Shown here: positions 1-7,929 of the stretch, piece by piece
How positions within the stretch are numbered: position 1 is the stretch's first letter
Layout: each line of letters begins with the position of its first letter
Source of the DNA: Acrocarpospora macrocephala
GTDB lineage: Bacteria; Actinomycetota; Actinomycetes; Streptosporangiales; Streptosporangiaceae
Length of the DNA stretch: 64,000 nucleotides
Assembly: GCF_009687865.1 (NCBI RefSeq)
Contig: NZ_BLAE01000022.1
Coordinates: forward strand, 90,308 to 154,307
Direction of reading: 5' to 3'
Translations under genes and position numbers: made by a program
The notes under the pieces: model-generated
Database searches by the model: none
Told to the model about the DNA's origin: nothing
The model's input: only the letters and a program-made list of their open reading frames with translations

Positions 1-1
1 C

Positions 2-718
2 ACGCGACTGCGCCGGATCGGCGCCGCGGAACCCGCAGGCTGGGAGGACGTCCTCCAGATCGTCGCGCTCCTCCAGGCGCTGGGGTCGAAGAGCGCCGGC
101 AAGCGCCAGCGCGCGGCCTTGTCCTCGGTCGAAGAGGTTCCGGTGCCAGTGGAAGCACTCGTCGAGGCAGCGCTGAGCGAGACGGACCCCAACGTCGCCG
201 GAGCCCTTCGATGGGCTCTGGCGCAATCGGGCGATGACGCCTTGGCGCTGCTGGCGGAGGGCCTCGGCTCACCGGTGGCCGAGGTGCGCAAACGTGCCGT
301 CCAGTCCATCGCCGAGATTCCGGACGGTGAGGCGACCGCGCTGCTGCGGGACGCCCTCACGAGCCCCGACATCGTGGTCCGCAGGTATGCGGCGCTGGCA
401 CTCGGGGCACGTGGAGTGGCCGACGCGGTCCCGACGCTCATCGACATGGTCGTCGAGGGGACGAATGACGTCGATGCGGCCGATGCGCTGAACGCGCTGG
501 CGAGTCCTCCCGCGTTGGCGGATCAGATCGCCACCAGGCTCGTTGATCGCCTCGCCCACGGCGCCGTTGAATCGTCCGCCCGTCGACGGCTGACCCAGGC
601 GCTCGCGGACATCCCGGGAACCACAGCGTCACGAGCCCTCGCGGATCTGTCACATGACGAGGACCGTGCCGTCGCGCTTACTGCGGCATACATTCTCGGG
701 ATACGCGACGCACGATAA
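2..718 (+). CDS. HEAT-repeat protein, 5' truncated by the window edge
   Basis: The frame is open from the first bases, so the start lies upstream; about 238 codons are visible. The protein is a run of Ala/Leu-rich helical pairs with HEAT/PBS-lyase spacing, for example near AEVRKRAVQSIAEI and DIVVRRYAALALGA. HEAT repeats form a solenoid used for protein-protein contacts; no catalytic motif is visible in this part. A TTG codon at 119 could be an internal start, but the frame stays open and codon use is unchanged upstream, so a longer protein is more likely. A tandem-repeat scaffold is well supported; its partner and role are unknown. Confidence 0.7.
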   Translation, partial: TRLRRIGAAEPAGWEDVLQIVALLQALGSKSAGKRQRAALSSVEEVPVPVEALVEAALSETDPNVAGALRWALAQSGDDALALLAEGLGSPVAEVRKRAVQSIAEIPDGEATALLRDALTSPDIVVRRYAALALGARGVADAVPTLIDMVVEGTNDVDAADALNALASPPALADQIATRLVDRLAHGAVESSARRRLTQALADIPGTTASRALADLSHDEDRAVALTAAYILGIRDAR

Positions 719-843
719 CGGATCTTTCCTTGGGTGCTGTGTGCCCTGGCAAGGGGGCCTGTCTGCTCGTCATGGGCTTTCGTGATCGGCGTATCCGGGC
801 GGTCGGCTAAACTGGGACAAGCGTACCGTTTTGAGGAGATGTC

Positions 844-1167
844 ATGGCGTGGATCCTGCTGGGCTGCGCGATCGTATCCGAGGTCTTGGCCACCACCGCG
901 CTCAAGCTCAGTGACGGATTCGCCCACAAGGGCTGGGCTGTGCTTGTTGTCATCGGCTACGTCGCCTCTTTCGTCCTGCTGTCGCAGGCGCTCAAGCTGC
1001 AGATGCCTGTCGGCGTCGCGTACGCGGTCTGGGCGGGCATCGGCACGGCCGCCGTCGCCGCGATCGGCACGCTGTTCCTCGATGAATCCATGAACCTCGC
1101 CAAAGCCGGTGGAATCTTGCTCATCATCGGCGGCGTCGTGCTCATCAACCTCACCGGATCCCATTGA
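844..1167 (+). CDS. Small multidrug resistance (SMR) family transporter
   Basis: 107 residues with four predicted membrane helices (about 2-20, 30-50, 58-78, 85-104), the usual SMR size. The essential membrane-embedded Glu is present at position 13, equivalent to Glu14 of EmrE, and the conserved GVAYAVWAGIG stretch follows in helix 3. Such proteins are proton-coupled dimers that export cationic compounds or guanidinium. A GAGGAG ribosome site ends about 5 bases before the ATG. The TetR gene downstream overlaps by four bases (TTGA), so the pair is probably translationally coupled. The substrate cannot be told from sequence. Confidence 0.9.
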   Translation: MAWILLGCAIVSEVLATTALKLSDGFAHKGWAVLVVIGYVASFVLLSQALKLQMPVGVAYAVWAGIGTAAVAAIGTLFLDESMNLAKAGGILLIIGGVVLINLTGSH

Positions 1168-1865
1168 CCAGCCACCCACAACCCAGCCCTTTCCAGGCCG
1201 GCACCCCTCAGCCTGGCCATGGGCATTCCGTACCTGCGGGAGAGGGGCCCGACGAGCCTGCCACCGGTGCCCGCCACGCGTCCGGAAAGGCCACTCAGAA
1301 GCGTGCCCAGGCACGGCGCGACGCTCTGCTGGACGCCGCCGTCGCCCTTCTGGAAGACGGCGGATTTCCCGCCGTCACCCATCGCGCGGTCGCCCACCAG
1401 GCCGGTGTTCCCCTCGCCGCCACCACCTACTACTTCGACTCCCGCGACCAGCTCGTCGCCCACGCCTTCACCCGGCTCGTCGAACGTGAACTCGCCGCCA
1501 CCGGCGCCATCCTCGACGGTCCCGGCTCGCTCGTAGACCGGCTCACCGCCCTGGTCGGACAGGACCGGGCCCGCCAGCTCGGCCTGTGGGAGCTCTACGT
1601 CCACGCCGGGCGCGACCCCGTCCTCCAGGCCATCGCCCGCACCTGGACCGACGGCTGCGACGCCGCCCTCGCCACCGCCCTGCGCCGCGACCGCTACCCG
1701 CACACCCCCGCCGACGTCCGCTTCCTGGCCACCCTGCTGTCCGGCCTCTGGATCGAAACCACCGTCGAAGCCCGCCCGGGAACAGCCGCCCACGACACCC
1801 TCACCCGAGCCCTCAACACCCTCCGCGCCGCCAAGGATGTCAGTGGGCGGCTCCGAGCTCGATGA
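1164..1865 (+). CDS. TetR family transcriptional regulator
   Basis: 233 residues. After a 50-residue Pro/Gly-rich low-complexity N-terminus comes a TetR DNA-binding domain (about 52-98; AVALLEDGGFPAVTHRAVA then GVPLAATTYYFDSRDQLVAH), followed by a helical ligand domain. The TTG start overlaps the stop of the upstream SMR gene (TTGA), so this regulator probably controls that transporter by feedback; this is inference. A later start would remove the disordered N-terminus and cannot be excluded. The 3' end overlaps the convergent SMR gene by 26 bases. Confidence 0.85.
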   Translation: MTSHPQPSPFQAGTPQPGHGHSVPAGEGPDEPATGARHASGKATQKRAQARRDALLDAAVALLEDGGFPAVTHRAVAHQAGVPLAATTYYFDSRDQLVAHAFTRLVERELAATGAILDGPGSLVDRLTALVGQDRARQLGLWELYVHAGRDPVLQAIARTWTDGCDAALATALRRDRYPHTPADVRFLATLLSGLWIETTVEARPGTAAHDTLTRALNTLRAAKDVSGRLRAR

Positions 1866-2166
1866 GCAGGACGCCGGTGACAATGAGGCCGATGCCGAGA
1901 CCCATGACCTTGGTGAGAGGTTCGTGGAACAGGATCCGGGAGGCGAGCGCGGTCAGGGCGACGCCGGAGGCGGCCCAGATGCCGTAGGCGATGCCCAGGG
2001 CCAGTCCGCCGTCCAGGGCGAGGGTGAGGAAGACGAAGGCGGCCAGATAGCCGGCGGCCACCACGATGAACCACTTCTTCGTGCCCCCGCCCTGCGCGGC
2101 CATCCGCAGCGCCAAGGTGGCGCCGACCTCGGAAAGAATCGCGCCCGCCAGAAAGACCAAGGTCAT
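1840..2166 (-). CDS. SMR family transporter, second subunit of a pair
   Basis: 108 residues, four membrane helices, with the conserved Glu at position 13 (AGAILSEVGATLAL) and GIAYGIWAASGVALT in helix 3. Its ATG overlaps the stop of the upstream SMR gene (ATGA), and that gene overlaps its TetR gene in the same way, so the three form a tight minus-strand operon. Paired unequal SMR genes usually encode obligate heterodimers (EbrAB/YkkCD type), each subunit with a fixed, opposite membrane orientation. The start was placed at the ATG within the overlap; the frame is open further upstream but there encodes only an Arg-rich shadow of the neighbouring genes. Confidence 0.88.
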   Translation of the reverse strand: MTLVFLAGAILSEVGATLALRMAAQGGGTKKWFIVVAAGYLAAFVFLTLALDGGLALGIAYGIWAASGVALTALASRILFHEPLTKVMGLGIGLIVTGVLLIELGAAH

Positions 2167-2513
2167 GAGGTGACTCCATCCTTGCGGGCGTGCGCGACCT
2201 GGGAGCCGAGTTCGACGCACAGGACGCCGCCGATGACCAGGGCGATGCCGAGGCCCGTCGTCGCGGTGAGCGGGTCGCCGAAGATGACCGTCGCCAGGAC
2301 GGCGGTGAGGGCGACTCCGGAGGCGCCCCAGATGCCGTACGCGACGCCGATGCCCATCCCCAGGCGCAGCAGGAAGGACAGAGCGGCGAACGCGGCGATG
2401 TAGCCGATCGCCACGACGGCGAACCAGGCCGCGTGGTCGAGGGCCGCGCGCAGCGAGAGCGTGGCGGTGACTTCGAGCAGGATCGCGGCGAGCAGCAGCA
2501 GCCATTTCCTCAT
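2163..2513 (-). CDS. SMR family transporter, first subunit of a pair
   Basis: 116 residues, four membrane helices; Glu at position 14 (AAILLEVTATLSLRAA) and GVAYGIWGASGVALT in helix 3. A short charged tail (AHARKDGVTS) extends beyond the last helix and is absent from its partner, as often seen in asymmetric SMR pairs. The ATG overlaps the TetR stop (ATGA) and its own stop overlaps the next SMR gene. It probably forms a heterodimeric exporter with the downstream gene, repressed by the upstream TetR protein. Confidence 0.88.
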   Translation of the reverse strand: MRKWLLLLAAILLEVTATLSLRAALDHAAWFAVVAIGYIAAFAALSFLLRLGMGIGVAYGIWGASGVALTAVLATVIFGDPLTATTGLGIALVIGGVLCVELGSQVAHARKDGVTS

Positions 2514-3058
2514 GAGGCGGTCTCGGCTTTCAGGAGTTCTTCGGTAACCGCCAGCAGGTGTGCGCGGTCTTGTGCCGGGACGGGGAAGACGTCGGTGGCG
2601 GCGGCCATCCAGTAGCCGTCGGCCAGGAGCCGCGCGGCCGTGAGCCTGCCCCTGGCCTGCCCGGGCAGGTCGTCGGGCAGATCCAGCCACGGCTCGAAGT
2701 GGCGCACCCAGGCCGCGGTGAGGGCATCGCGATACAGGGCGTCGAAAAAGATGGCGAAGTCCGCGCGATCGAACTGCCCGGTCAGCGCCACCTCGACGTA
2801 GGCCCGGATCCGCTGGTACGGCGATGCCGTCTCCACCGGCTGCCCCAACCGGTCGAGCATGAGCTCCTCCCACCGGGCGGCCACATGGTCGACGACGGCG
2901 AGCATCAGCGCGTCCTTCGTCGGAAAGTGGTACATCAGCCCGGGCTTGGTCAGCCCGACCTGCTTGGCCGCGGCATCCAAAGTGATCGACCCGCCCCCTT
3001 CCGCGCGGAGCAGATCGAGCGCGCCGTCCAGAACCCGCCGCTTCGTGTCTGTTGCCAT
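2510..3058 (-). CDS. TetR family regulator of the paired SMR genes
   Basis: 182 residues. An N-terminal TetR helix-turn-helix (about 5-50; GSITLDAAAKQVGLTKPGLMYHFPTK, split by the turn) precedes a helical ligand-binding domain of normal length. It is the first gene of a three-gene overlapping operon with two SMR subunits. A near-perfect 30-bp dyad sits directly upstream of its start (3062-3091), which makes autoregulation and control of the whole operon likely. The inducer is unknown but is presumably a substrate of the pump. Confidence 0.88.
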   Translation of the reverse strand: MATDTKRRVLDGALDLLRAEGGGSITLDAAAKQVGLTKPGLMYHFPTKDALMLAVVDHVAARWEELMLDRLGQPVETASPYQRIRAYVEVALTGQFDRADFAIFFDALYRDALTAAWVRHFEPWLDLPDDLPGQARGRLTAARLLADGYWMAAATDVFPVPAQDRAHLLAVTEELLKAETAS

Positions 3059-3061
3059 GAC

Positions 3062-3091
3062 CGAACTTTACCATCCGGTTGGTAAAGTTCG
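3062..3091. promoter_or_regulatory. TetR operator upstream of the SMR operon
   Basis: A dyad with 12-base arms, CGAACTTTACCA (3062-3073) and its exact complement (3080-3091), around a TCCGGT centre. It begins four bases upstream of the TetR start codon. Size, symmetry and position fit an autoregulatory TetR operator. Confidence 0.75.
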
Positions 3092-3178
3092 AACGCCGGG
3101 TCCCCAGGAGGGAGCGGCGCTCCATCGTTTGGCATGTGCTCGTTCCCGGGCCGCATCCGCTCCGGCTAAGCAATCTAG

Positions 3179-3216
3179 GTTGACTATTTCCTTCTTAGTC
3201 AACTACGGTTGCTTAT
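3179..3216 (+). promoter_or_regulatory. Promoter with embedded palindrome for a probably leaderless mRNA
   Basis: An inverted repeat GTTGACTA / TAGTCAAC (3179-3186, 3196-3203) contains a -35-like TTGACT at 3180-3185. A -10-like TACGGT lies at 3204-3209, 18 bases further on. That -10 places the transcription start at or next to the ATG at 3217, and no Shine-Dalgarno sequence is visible, so the message is probably leaderless. The palindrome would let a bound regulator block the promoter, possibly the small HTH protein it drives. Confidence 0.55.
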
Positions 3217-3450
3217 ATGTCGGCGGAAGACGTACCCGTTCCCAACGACCCCAGCGATGCGCTGGCGGCGGTGGTGGCGCTGCGGCGCCTGGCCGATCAG
3301 CTGGAGGACGCTGCCGTGGAGCAGGCCATGCGGTCGGGTTGGAGTTGGCCGGAGGTCGCCGAAGCGCTCGGCGTCACCCGGCAGGCGGTCCACAAGAAGC
3401 ACGCCAAGCGGCTCATCGCCGGGGGCGTCGCGCTGAGGAGACGACAGTGA
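3217..3450 (+). CDS. Small helix-turn-helix protein paired with a Clp-N protein
   Basis: 77 residues. The C-terminal half carries a helix-turn-helix (about 42-66; WSWPEVAEALGVTRQAVHKKH) of the type that binds DNA in small actinobacterial regulators. There is no effector domain. The stop codon overlaps the GTG start of the next gene (GTGA), so the two products are made together and may act as a pair. The promoter upstream holds a palindrome suitable for autoregulation. HTH plus Clp-N pairs recur in actinomycetes; no function is established that I can cite. Confidence 0.75.
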   Translation: MSAEDVPVPNDPSDALAAVVALRRLADQLEDAAVEQAMRSGWSWPEVAEALGVTRQAVHKKHAKRLIAGGVALRRRQ

Positions 3451-3929
3451 GCGCAATCGATCACTACATCAACGCGGTCATCGTGCGGGGAACGGCCGAG
3501 GCGCAGGAGGACGGCTCCGCGGCGGTGGAGGCCCACCATCTCCTGCTGGCGATCGCCTCTCTCGACGACACGGCCGCACACCGCGTCCTGACCTCGGCGA
3601 GCCTCGGCCGCCAGACCATCAGGGAGGCGCTGGGCCGGGAGTTCGAGCACAGCCTGAACGCGGTCGGGGTGTCCCTTGCCTCCTTCGACCTCCCTACGCC
3701 CAGCCGCGATCCCAAGCACTCGCCGAAGATCGGCCCCTCGGCCAGGCTCGCGCTCGAACGCGGCTTCGCCGCCGCCACCGGCAAGAAGGACCTGCGGCCC
3801 GCGCATCTGCTGCTCGGCGTCCTGAACACCGAGATCGGCACCGTACCCCGCGCGCTCGCCTTGGCCGGGGTCGACCGGGTGGGCCTGATGGCACGCGCCC
3901 GCGAGACGCTCGCCAGCGAGAGCTGGTAA
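3447..3929 (+). CDS. Stand-alone Clp N-terminal domain protein
   Basis: 160 residues made of two Clp-N repeats (about 1-70, with EAHHLLLAIASLDDTAAHRVL; about 80-155, with RPAHLLLGVLNTEIGTVPRAL). In ClpA/ClpC this domain binds substrates or adaptors, but here no AAA+ module follows, so the protein cannot unfold substrates alone. The GTG start overlaps the HTH stop and has GAGGAG about 7 bases upstream. It may be a sensor, or a decoy that couples protein-quality or arginine-phosphate signals to the HTH protein; that role is inference. Confidence 0.8.
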   Translation: MSAIDHYINAVIVRGTAEAQEDGSAAVEAHHLLLAIASLDDTAAHRVLTSASLGRQTIREALGREFEHSLNAVGVSLASFDLPTPSRDPKHSPKIGPSARLALERGFAAATGKKDLRPAHLLLGVLNTEIGTVPRALALAGVDRVGLMARARETLASESW

Positions 3930-4170
3930 TCCGTCCCACCGATTCACTCTCCCGCACGTCCTGGCCGCCCTGGCAGACATGCCGTCCGGTTTCTCCTCCT
4001 AAGCGCGGCCAGACGACCTTTGAGCCGCCTGATTACCCATCCCTTGCCGCGGCCGCCCACCCCGCGATGCGGTCCTGCCGATTCGGGCGGTGATGCGTCA
4101 TGCCCTCACGACGAGTCCTGCCGCATGCGTTTTGGCGCGAGGGTGTCCGCTCACAAAGAGAGGTCATTTC

Positions 4171-5073
4171 ATGACGACGAGCGAGAAGGTCGTGCTCCAC
4201 GTCGACGGGCTGCGCATGCGCTACGGCTCGGTCGACGTCCTGCACGACGTCACATTCGAGGCCCGCACCGGCGAGGTGCTGGCCCTGCTGGGCCCGAACG
4301 GCGCAGGCAAGACGACCACGATCGAGATCCTGGAGGGCTTCCGCACCCGCTCTCAGGGCCGGGTCGAGGTACTCGGCGCCGACCCCGCGCACGGCGACGA
4401 GCGATGGCGGGCCCGGCTCGGGATCGTCCTGCAGTCCTGGCGCGACCACGGCAAATGGCGCGTCCGCGAGTTCCTGGCCCACCTCGGCACCTACTACGCC
4501 GCTTACTCCACCCCCGAGATCCAGCGGCCCTGGGACCCCGACGAGCTGCTCGATGCGGTCGGCCTGACCGAGCACGCCGACAAGAAGATCAGGACACTGT
4601 CGGGCGGCCAGCGGCGCAGGCTGGACGTGGCGATCGGCCTCACGGGCCGACCCGAGCTGCTGTTCCTCGACGAGCCGACCGCGGCCTTCGACCCGCACGC
4701 CAGGCACGAGTTCCACGACCTCGTACGGGCCATGGCCGCCGCCGGCGAGACCACCATCCTGCTCACCACCCACGACCTGGACGAGGCCGAGAAGCTCGCC
4801 GACCGCATCCTGGTCCTGAACGGCGGACGGATCATCGCCGACGGCACCGCGGCCGAGCTGGCGCGGCGCATCGCCGGCGAGGACGAGGTGCGCTGGCTGC
4901 GCGATGGACAGCGCTTCGTCGAGAGGACCGCCGACTCGACCACATTCGCCCGCCACCTGTTCGCCCGCTACGGCGACGACATCTATGAGCTCGAGGTCCA
5001 CCGGGCCTCGCTGGAGCAGACCTACCTCGCCCTGGTACGCCAGGCCGAATCGACCCCGGAGGTCACCCGATGA
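4171..5073 (+). CDS. ABC transporter ATP-binding protein
   Basis: 300 residues. Walker A is GPNGAGKTT (41-49), the signature LSGGQ (143-147) and Walker B LLFLDEPT (163-170), followed by an H-loop in LLTTHD. The layout is that of ABC-2 type drug or lipid exporters (DrrA-like) with a C-terminal extension. The start with an AGAGAGG ribosome site seven bases upstream was chosen over an in-frame ATG at 4090. The stop overlaps the permease start (ATGA), so the two form one operon. Substrate unknown. Confidence 0.9.
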   Translation: MTTSEKVVLHVDGLRMRYGSVDVLHDVTFEARTGEVLALLGPNGAGKTTTIEILEGFRTRSQGRVEVLGADPAHGDERWRARLGIVLQSWRDHGKWRVREFLAHLGTYYAAYSTPEIQRPWDPDELLDAVGLTEHADKKIRTLSGGQRRRLDVAIGLTGRPELLFLDEPTAAFDPHARHEFHDLVRAMAAAGETTILLTTHDLDEAEKLADRILVLNGGRIIADGTAAELARRIAGEDEVRWLRDGQRFVERTADSTTFARHLFARYGDDIYELEVHRASLEQTYLALVRQAESTPEVTR

Positions 5074-5915
5074 ACCCCGCCACGATCGCGCTGCGCGCGG
5101 GCTGGTCCCGCGGCCTGATCGAGCTACGGCAGTCGTTCACCAACGGCGCCGAGCTGTTCTCACACTTCCTGTGGCCCGGGCTGATGGTGGCCGCCATGTT
5201 CTTCATCCGGAACACGTCGTTCGGATCCAGCGGCCTCCTGCTGGGCACCCTGGCCCTGCCGAGCATCCTCGGCATGAACGCCTCGGTCGGCGTGATCAGC
5301 ATGAGCCAGCAGCTCACCGCCGACCGCGAGGACGGCACCCTGCTGCGGGCCAAGGCGACCCCGCACGGGATGCCCGCCTACCTCATCGGCAAGGTGATCT
5401 CGATCTCCGGCGGCCTGCTGGCCGACCTGGTGATCTTCCTCGTGCCCGCCATGCTTCTCGTCGACGGACTGGAGGTCGGCCCGGGATCCTGGCCGACCCT
5501 GGCCTGGGTGCTGGCACTGGGCCTGGTCGCGACCCTGCCCATCGGCGCGGTCCTGGGCTCGGTCTTCACCAGCGCACGCGCCCAAGGATTGGTCCAGCTG
5601 CCGTACCTCGCCCTGATCGGGATCTCCGGCATCTTCTACCCGATCACCGCGCTGCCCGAATGGCTGCAGGGGATCGCCCAGATCTTCCCGATCTACTGGA
5701 TGGGACTCGGCATGCGCTCGGCCCTCCTGCCGGACTCGGCGGTCGCCATCGAGATCGGCGAGTCCTGGCGGCACCTGGAGACCGTCGGCGTCCTGGGCAC
5801 CTGGGCGGTGCTCGGCCTGCTCGTGGCGCCGGTCGTGCTACGGCGGATGGCACGCGGCGAATCGGGCTCCAGCGTGACCGCGCGCCGCGAGCGCGCCATG
5901 CAGCGGATCGGATGA
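5070..5915 (+). CDS. ABC-2 type transporter permease
   Basis: 281 residues with six predicted membrane helices, the ABC-2 layout, and a conserved GISGIFYPITALPEWLQ region before the last helices as in DrrB-like permeases. The N-terminus is cytoplasmic and the C-terminal tail (after about 262) is basic. The start overlaps the ATPase stop by four bases. It would form the membrane channel of a homodimeric exporter with the upstream ATPase; the substrate cannot be assigned. Confidence 0.88.
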   Translation: MNPATIALRAGWSRGLIELRQSFTNGAELFSHFLWPGLMVAAMFFIRNTSFGSSGLLLGTLALPSILGMNASVGVISMSQQLTADREDGTLLRAKATPHGMPAYLIGKVISISGGLLADLVIFLVPAMLLVDGLEVGPGSWPTLAWVLALGLVATLPIGAVLGSVFTSARAQGLVQLPYLALIGISGIFYPITALPEWLQGIAQIFPIYWMGLGMRSALLPDSAVAIEIGESWRHLETVGVLGTWAVLGLLVAPVVLRRMARGESGSSVTARRERAMQRIG

Positions 5916-6091
5916 CCTCACGACACCGACCGGCCGGTCGCCGACGCGCGGCCTCATGCTGAGGACTGATCTTGGCTCGTAATGGCACCGGAATCGGGCG
6001 GTCCCGCGGGTCGGCATGCCCAAGCAGGGTCAGGGGCAGGTCAGGGACTTCCCCGATGCGACGAAAGCGAGCGGACAAACAGGCTGAAGGC

Positions 6092-6541
6092 ATGAACGAA
6101 CCCACACGACGCGAGGAGACATTGCTGGCGGGTGCCGCGCTTCGCGGCGCTCCCTGGAAGACCGCGGCCGTGGCCGGGGGAGCCGTCACGACGACCAGCC
6201 TGCTGCTGGGGCTGGCCATCGGGTCGGTCGACCTGAGCGGGGCGCTCTACGTGGGCATCACCCTGTTCTCGCTGATCTCGGGGATCGGGGCGATCTCCAA
6301 GCCGGACCGGGGGGACCAGGTCACCCAGCAGACCCGGCGCTGGTCACTCCAGCACCCGTGGCGCTTCGCGCTCTACCCGGCCGCAGGTTCGACCTTCCTG
6401 ATGTACCCGGTGCAGCTCATCCTTGCCCGCGAAGGCGCCTTCGAGGCTGCCTGGGACGCGGCCTGGGGCGGCGCCATGATCTACCTGATCACCGCACTAC
6501 TCGCCCTCTCCATGCGCGGCCGCGCCTTGAAGGGCCACTAG
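6092..6541 (+). CDS. Hypothetical membrane protein
   Basis: 149 residues from the ATG at 6092, with about four hydrophobic helices (28-46, 52-70, 92-112, 122-142) and a short charged N-terminus. There is no recognised family motif. An in-frame ATG at 6056 would add 12 basic residues; neither start has a strong ribosome site, so the N-terminus is uncertain. The gene stands alone between the ABC operon and a DUF952 gene, on the same strand. The function is not inferable. Confidence 0.6.
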   Translation: MNEPTRREETLLAGAALRGAPWKTAAVAGGAVTTTSLLLGLAIGSVDLSGALYVGITLFSLISGIGAISKPDRGDQVTQQTRRWSLQHPWRFALYPAAGSTFLMYPVQLILAREGAFEAAWDAAWGGAMIYLITALLALSMRGRALKGH

Positions 6542-6618
6542 ACATAAACGTCCCCTGGTACGGCGCGAGCAGCCCCTCCGTCAATTCGCACCGCGGACCG
6601 CACGCTAAAGTCCACGCC

Positions 6619-6936
6619 ATGATTCTCCACCTGGCCCTCGCCTCCGACTGGGCCCACGCTCAGGCCAGCGGCCACTACCGTGTCTCCACCCTCGGCCGCA
6701 CCCTCGAACAGGAAGGCTTCATCCACGCCTCCGCCGATCTCGCCCAAGCCCGAGGCGTCGCCGCCCGCTACTACACGACCGTCACCGAACCCCTGCTCCT
6801 CCTCCACATCCAGGAAGACCTCCTCGGCTGCCCCGTGAAACACGAAACCCCCACCGGCAGCGACGAAACCTTCCCGCACATCTACGGCCCCATCCCCGTC
6901 ACCGCGGTCACCGCCGTCACCCCATTCCAGCCCTGA
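6619..6936 (+). CDS. DUF952 family protein
   Basis: 105 residues matching the DUF952 pattern: an N-terminal ILHLA strand, EGFIHAS in the middle (about 35-41) and FPHIYGPI near the end. The family is small, cytosolic and widespread in bacteria; its His/Ser-rich motifs suggest a ligand or catalytic pocket, but I know of no proven reaction. The last residues (VTAVTAVTPFQP) contain a short Thr/Ala/Val repeat that may be a local slippage product. It stands between a membrane-protein gene and the convergent DUF2786 gene. Confidence 0.8.
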   Translation: MILHLALASDWAHAQASGHYRVSTLGRTLEQEGFIHASADLAQARGVAARYYTTVTEPLLLLHIQEDLLGCPVKHETPTGSDETFPHIYGPIPVTAVTAVTPFQP

Positions 6937-7111
6937 CCCCTCGTTTCGGTCACCGCCGCGCCTTCCCATGGAGCTGACGGGCCGACACCGGATGCCTTCG
7001 GCCAGCGAATAAGTCGCGACCGACATGCGCTTCGCAGCTGAGCCGGGGTGGGGACGCACGTCGACGTCAATAGGCTGGGGGAGGAGCGCGGGGTTCGCCG
7101 GGATGCCCTGA

Positions 7112-7852
7112 TCACGCGGTATCCGGACCGATCAACCCCGCCGGCCGCTGGGAACCCACACGCGGGGCCTCCAAATCCGCTTGGTCGCCCGCGGCCCGCC
7201 CGTCCTCCCAGCCCGACCAATCCCGTAACCGCCGCCGCGCCCCACGCCGCACCCGCGGGAACATCTCCTCATAAACCCGGCTCACCTGCGCCCGCCGATC
7301 CACCAGAACCAGCTCCGCCGACCGGCCGCCCGCCGTGCTCGCCGCGCTGTCGGCGGCCGCCCGGCGCTCCGCCTCACCCAGCCGTTCACACACCCGATGC
7401 ACGAACCCCGCCATCCAGCTCTTCCGGAAACTCACCGTCGCCAGCCCCTCCGGCGCCCGCACCCGCAACACCCCCGACCCCATCTGCAGGCACAGCGACG
7501 TGAACAGCAGTTCCACCACCGCCAGATCCGACCCGAACCCCACCACCCGCACCACCGACTCCCGCCCCGACCGCCAGTAGATCGCCCGGCACCGCAACGC
7601 CGCCGCCACCCCCGCCAGCAGCGCCCGCCGATCCGCCTGATAGGGATTACCGACCGTGACCGTCAGCTGTCCCACCTCATCGGCCACCATCCCGGCGTCG
7701 GCCAGCATCGCCTGCTCGATGCCATACGCGGCCATCACCGCATACGCCTTCTCCAGATACACCGCCGCCTCGGTCGGATCCGTGCCCGGATGCTCGGCCA
7801 CCGCGAGCAGCTTCCGCACCAACTCCAGCTTCCGCTCCGGAATGCCCGTCAC
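7112..7852 (-). CDS. DUF2786 domain protein
   Basis: 246 residues. The N-terminal 40 residues match DUF2786 (KLELVRKLLAVAEHPGTDPTEA then YAVMAAYGIEQAM), a short helical domain found in phage and actinobacterial proteins. The C-terminal half is Arg-rich with no known motif. The GTG start was chosen because GGGAGGAGG lies about seven bases upstream; an in-frame ATG at 7879 without such a site would add nine residues. It is transcribed divergently from the phosphotransferase gene. The function is unknown. Confidence 0.78.
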   Translation of the reverse strand: MTGIPERKLELVRKLLAVAEHPGTDPTEAAVYLEKAYAVMAAYGIEQAMLADAGMVADEVGQLTVTVGNPYQADRRALLAGVAAALRCRAIYWRSGRESVVRVVGFGSDLAVVELLFTSLCLQMGSGVLRVRAPEGLATVSFRKSWMAGFVHRVCERLGEAERRAAADSAASTAGGRSAELVLVDRRAQVSRVYEEMFPRVRRGARRRLRDWSGWEDGRAAGDQADLEAPRVGSQRPAGLIGPDTA

Positions 7853-7929
7853 CCCGCACCTCCTCCCGCCGACGACCATAGACTACGAACAGTGACTGAC
7901 AATCCGCTCCCGCTGCCCTGGCCCCCACC

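Noticed and set aside
719..843. Guanidine riboswitch before the SMR gene
   Set aside because: No conserved guanidine-I, -II or -III core could be found; only a leader with a GAGGAG site.
4171..5915. ABC exporter as part of an antibiotic biosynthetic cluster
   Set aside because: No biosynthetic genes such as PKS, NRPS or RiPP enzymes are nearby.
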